Shown here: positions 63,292 through 64,000 of the stretch, in pieces | Layout: every line of letters starts with the position of its first letter | Numbering within the stretch: the first letter of the stretch is position 1 | Assembly: GCA_902789225.1 (NCBI GenBank) | Contig: CADANC010000002.1 | Location: forward strand, 62,001 to 126,000 | Length of the DNA: 64,000 nucleotides | Reading direction: 5' to 3' | From: an uncultured Erysipelotrichaceae bacterium | GTDB taxonomy: Bacteria > Bacillota_I > Bacilli_A > RF39 > UBA660 | Program-made: the position numbers and the translations under genes | The notes under the pieces: model-generated | The model's database searches: none | Seen by the model: only the letters and a program-made list of their open reading frames with translations | Told to the model about the DNA's origin: nothing

Positions 63292-63312
63292 AAAAGACCT
63301 TTGAGGTCTTTT
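63292..63312 (-). terminator. Intrinsic terminator overlapping the stop of the ABC permease gene
   Basis: AAAAGACCT / AGGTCTTTT, 9 bp with a 3-base loop and T-run on the minus strand. The stop codon (63311-63313) lies at the foot of the stem. Confidence 0.85.
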
Positions 63313-64000
63313 ATTCACTTCTTAGAGCAACAGCTGGATCTTGACGAGAGGCTACTCTAGATGGTATTAATCCTGCCATTAGGGTTAAAATTATACTTAG
63401 TATTATTAATCCTATGCCTCCGGCAATTGGCAATAAACATAAATTAGATACATCAAGTTGTTTTTCCCCAAATATGTTGATAGGTATTGATATAAGTAGA
63501 GTTATTACTATTCCGAATATTCCTGCTACAAATCCTTCTATTATAGTTTCTGCATTGAATACTCTTGAAACATCTTTTTTAGATGCTCCAATAGAACGAA
63601 GTATACCAATTTCTTTTGTTCTTTCTAGTACACTAATATATGTTATTATAGCAATCATTATTGATGATACTACCAAAGATATAGATACAAAAGCTATTAG
63701 TACATAACTAATAATATTAACTACTCTTGAAATTGAAGACATCATTATTCCTACAACATCTGTATAATTGATAACATTTTCTTCTTTATCTTTTGCCTTC
63801 TGCTTGTTATTGTAGTTTTCTATTTCATCAATTATTAATTCTTTTGAATCAAAATCCTTAGGATAAATATTAATTAAGAATGGATCCTCTAGATCTACTG
63901 CTCCTAGTTTTATTAGATTATTTTCATAACTAGATTCACTATTTTCTTTATATGCTTCTATTAATTTTGTCATTTCTTCTGTTGATAGCATAGCCAGATT
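63311..64000 (-). CDS. FtsX/MacB-type ABC transporter permease (partial, N-terminus cut by window edge)
   Basis: At least 229 residues, open to the right edge. The C-terminal region has three membrane helices: near VLIAFVSISLVVSSIMIAII, GIFGIVITLLISIPINIFG and GIGLIILSIILTLMAGLIPS. Signature blocks ISVLERTKEIGILRSIGASK and IPSRVASRQDPAVALRSE are those of FtsX-like permeases that export peptides, antibiotics or lipoproteins with an ABC ATPase. The N-terminal region and ATPase should be beyond the window. Confidence 0.9.
   Translation of the reverse strand, partial: NLAMLSTEEMTKLIEAYKENSESSYENNLIKLGAVDLEDPFLINIYPKDFDSKELIIDEIENYNNKQKAKDKEENVINYTDVVGIMMSSISRVVNIISYVLIAFVSISLVVSSIMIAIITYISVLERTKEIGILRSIGASKKDVSRVFNAETIIEGFVAGIFGIVITLLISIPINIFGEKQLDVSNLCLLPIAGGIGLIILSIILTLMAGLIPSRVASRQDPAVALRSE

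Noticed and set aside
1-64000. Mycoplasma code (TGA = Trp)
   Set aside because: prfB is present with a TGA frameshift site, and the translated genes use TGG for Trp with frames closed by normal stops.

Overview
The window is a very AT-rich, gene-dense bacterial chromosome segment with the ribosome binding sites, Gram-positive promoters and gene orders of a Firmicutes/Bacilli-like organism with a reduced genome. It could be an uncultured relative of the Erysipelotrichales/RF39/Mollicutes groups; this placement is inferred from gene content, not from a phylogeny. It uses the standard genetic code: prfB (RF2) is present and carries the classic TGA frameshift. Every recognised gene except one (36310-37005) is on the minus strand, so operons read from high to low coordinates. 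I see no tRNA, rRNA, insertion sequence, prophage or CRISPR array, and no gene-free stretch over 300 bases.

Region 1 (about 1-17650) is the complete S10-spc-alpha ribosomal superoperon, from rpsJ at the right to rplQ at the left. It has a strong promoter and a leader of about 160 nt. It includes secY, adk, map, infA, rpmJ and rpoA but lacks rpmD (L30). Downstream are a short-chain dehydrogenase, two ECF-transporter-type ATPases whose catalytic motifs have decayed and which lack their usual ecfT neighbour, and truA, cut by the left edge.

Region 2 (about 17650-42950) is mostly housekeeping: a Y-family polymerase, a membrane-anchored surface protein, an AAA/DUF4143 protein, a Spo0A-type DNA-binding domain without receiver, tpiA, pgk and gap, a nucleoside kinase, whiA, yvcK, lgt, uvrA, uvrB, a B3/4-domain protein, a putative HExxH protein, and the division/cell-wall set prfB-ftsE-ftsX-PcsB-like M23 protein.

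Region 3 (about 43000-61800) is the most unusual. It is a compact type VIIb secretion (T7SS) locus with EssC, a YukD/EsaB-like protein and WXG100-like helical proteins. EssC is preceded by an ADP-ribosylglycohydrolase, a DUF4176-like protein and a giant protein of about 3116 residues. The giant protein combines a Gly-rich head, a hydrophobic region, an HELGH metalloprotease-like site, duplicated helical modules, a papain-like Cys/His domain and a C-terminal ADP-ribosyltransferase-like fold. I infer a T7SS effector with several enzymatic domains; the DUF4176-like protein would be its export partner and the ADP-ribosylglycohydrolase a candidate immunity or reversal enzyme, by analogy with Tre1/Tri1.

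Region 4 (about 61790-64000) holds a small membrane-anchored protein that probably starts at ATT, a polyprenyl diphosphate synthase, and the C-terminal part of an FtsX-type ABC permease cut by the right edge. Two design rules recur: an extended -10 box TGTTATAAT, and intrinsic terminator stems that contain or abut the stop codon of the preceding gene.
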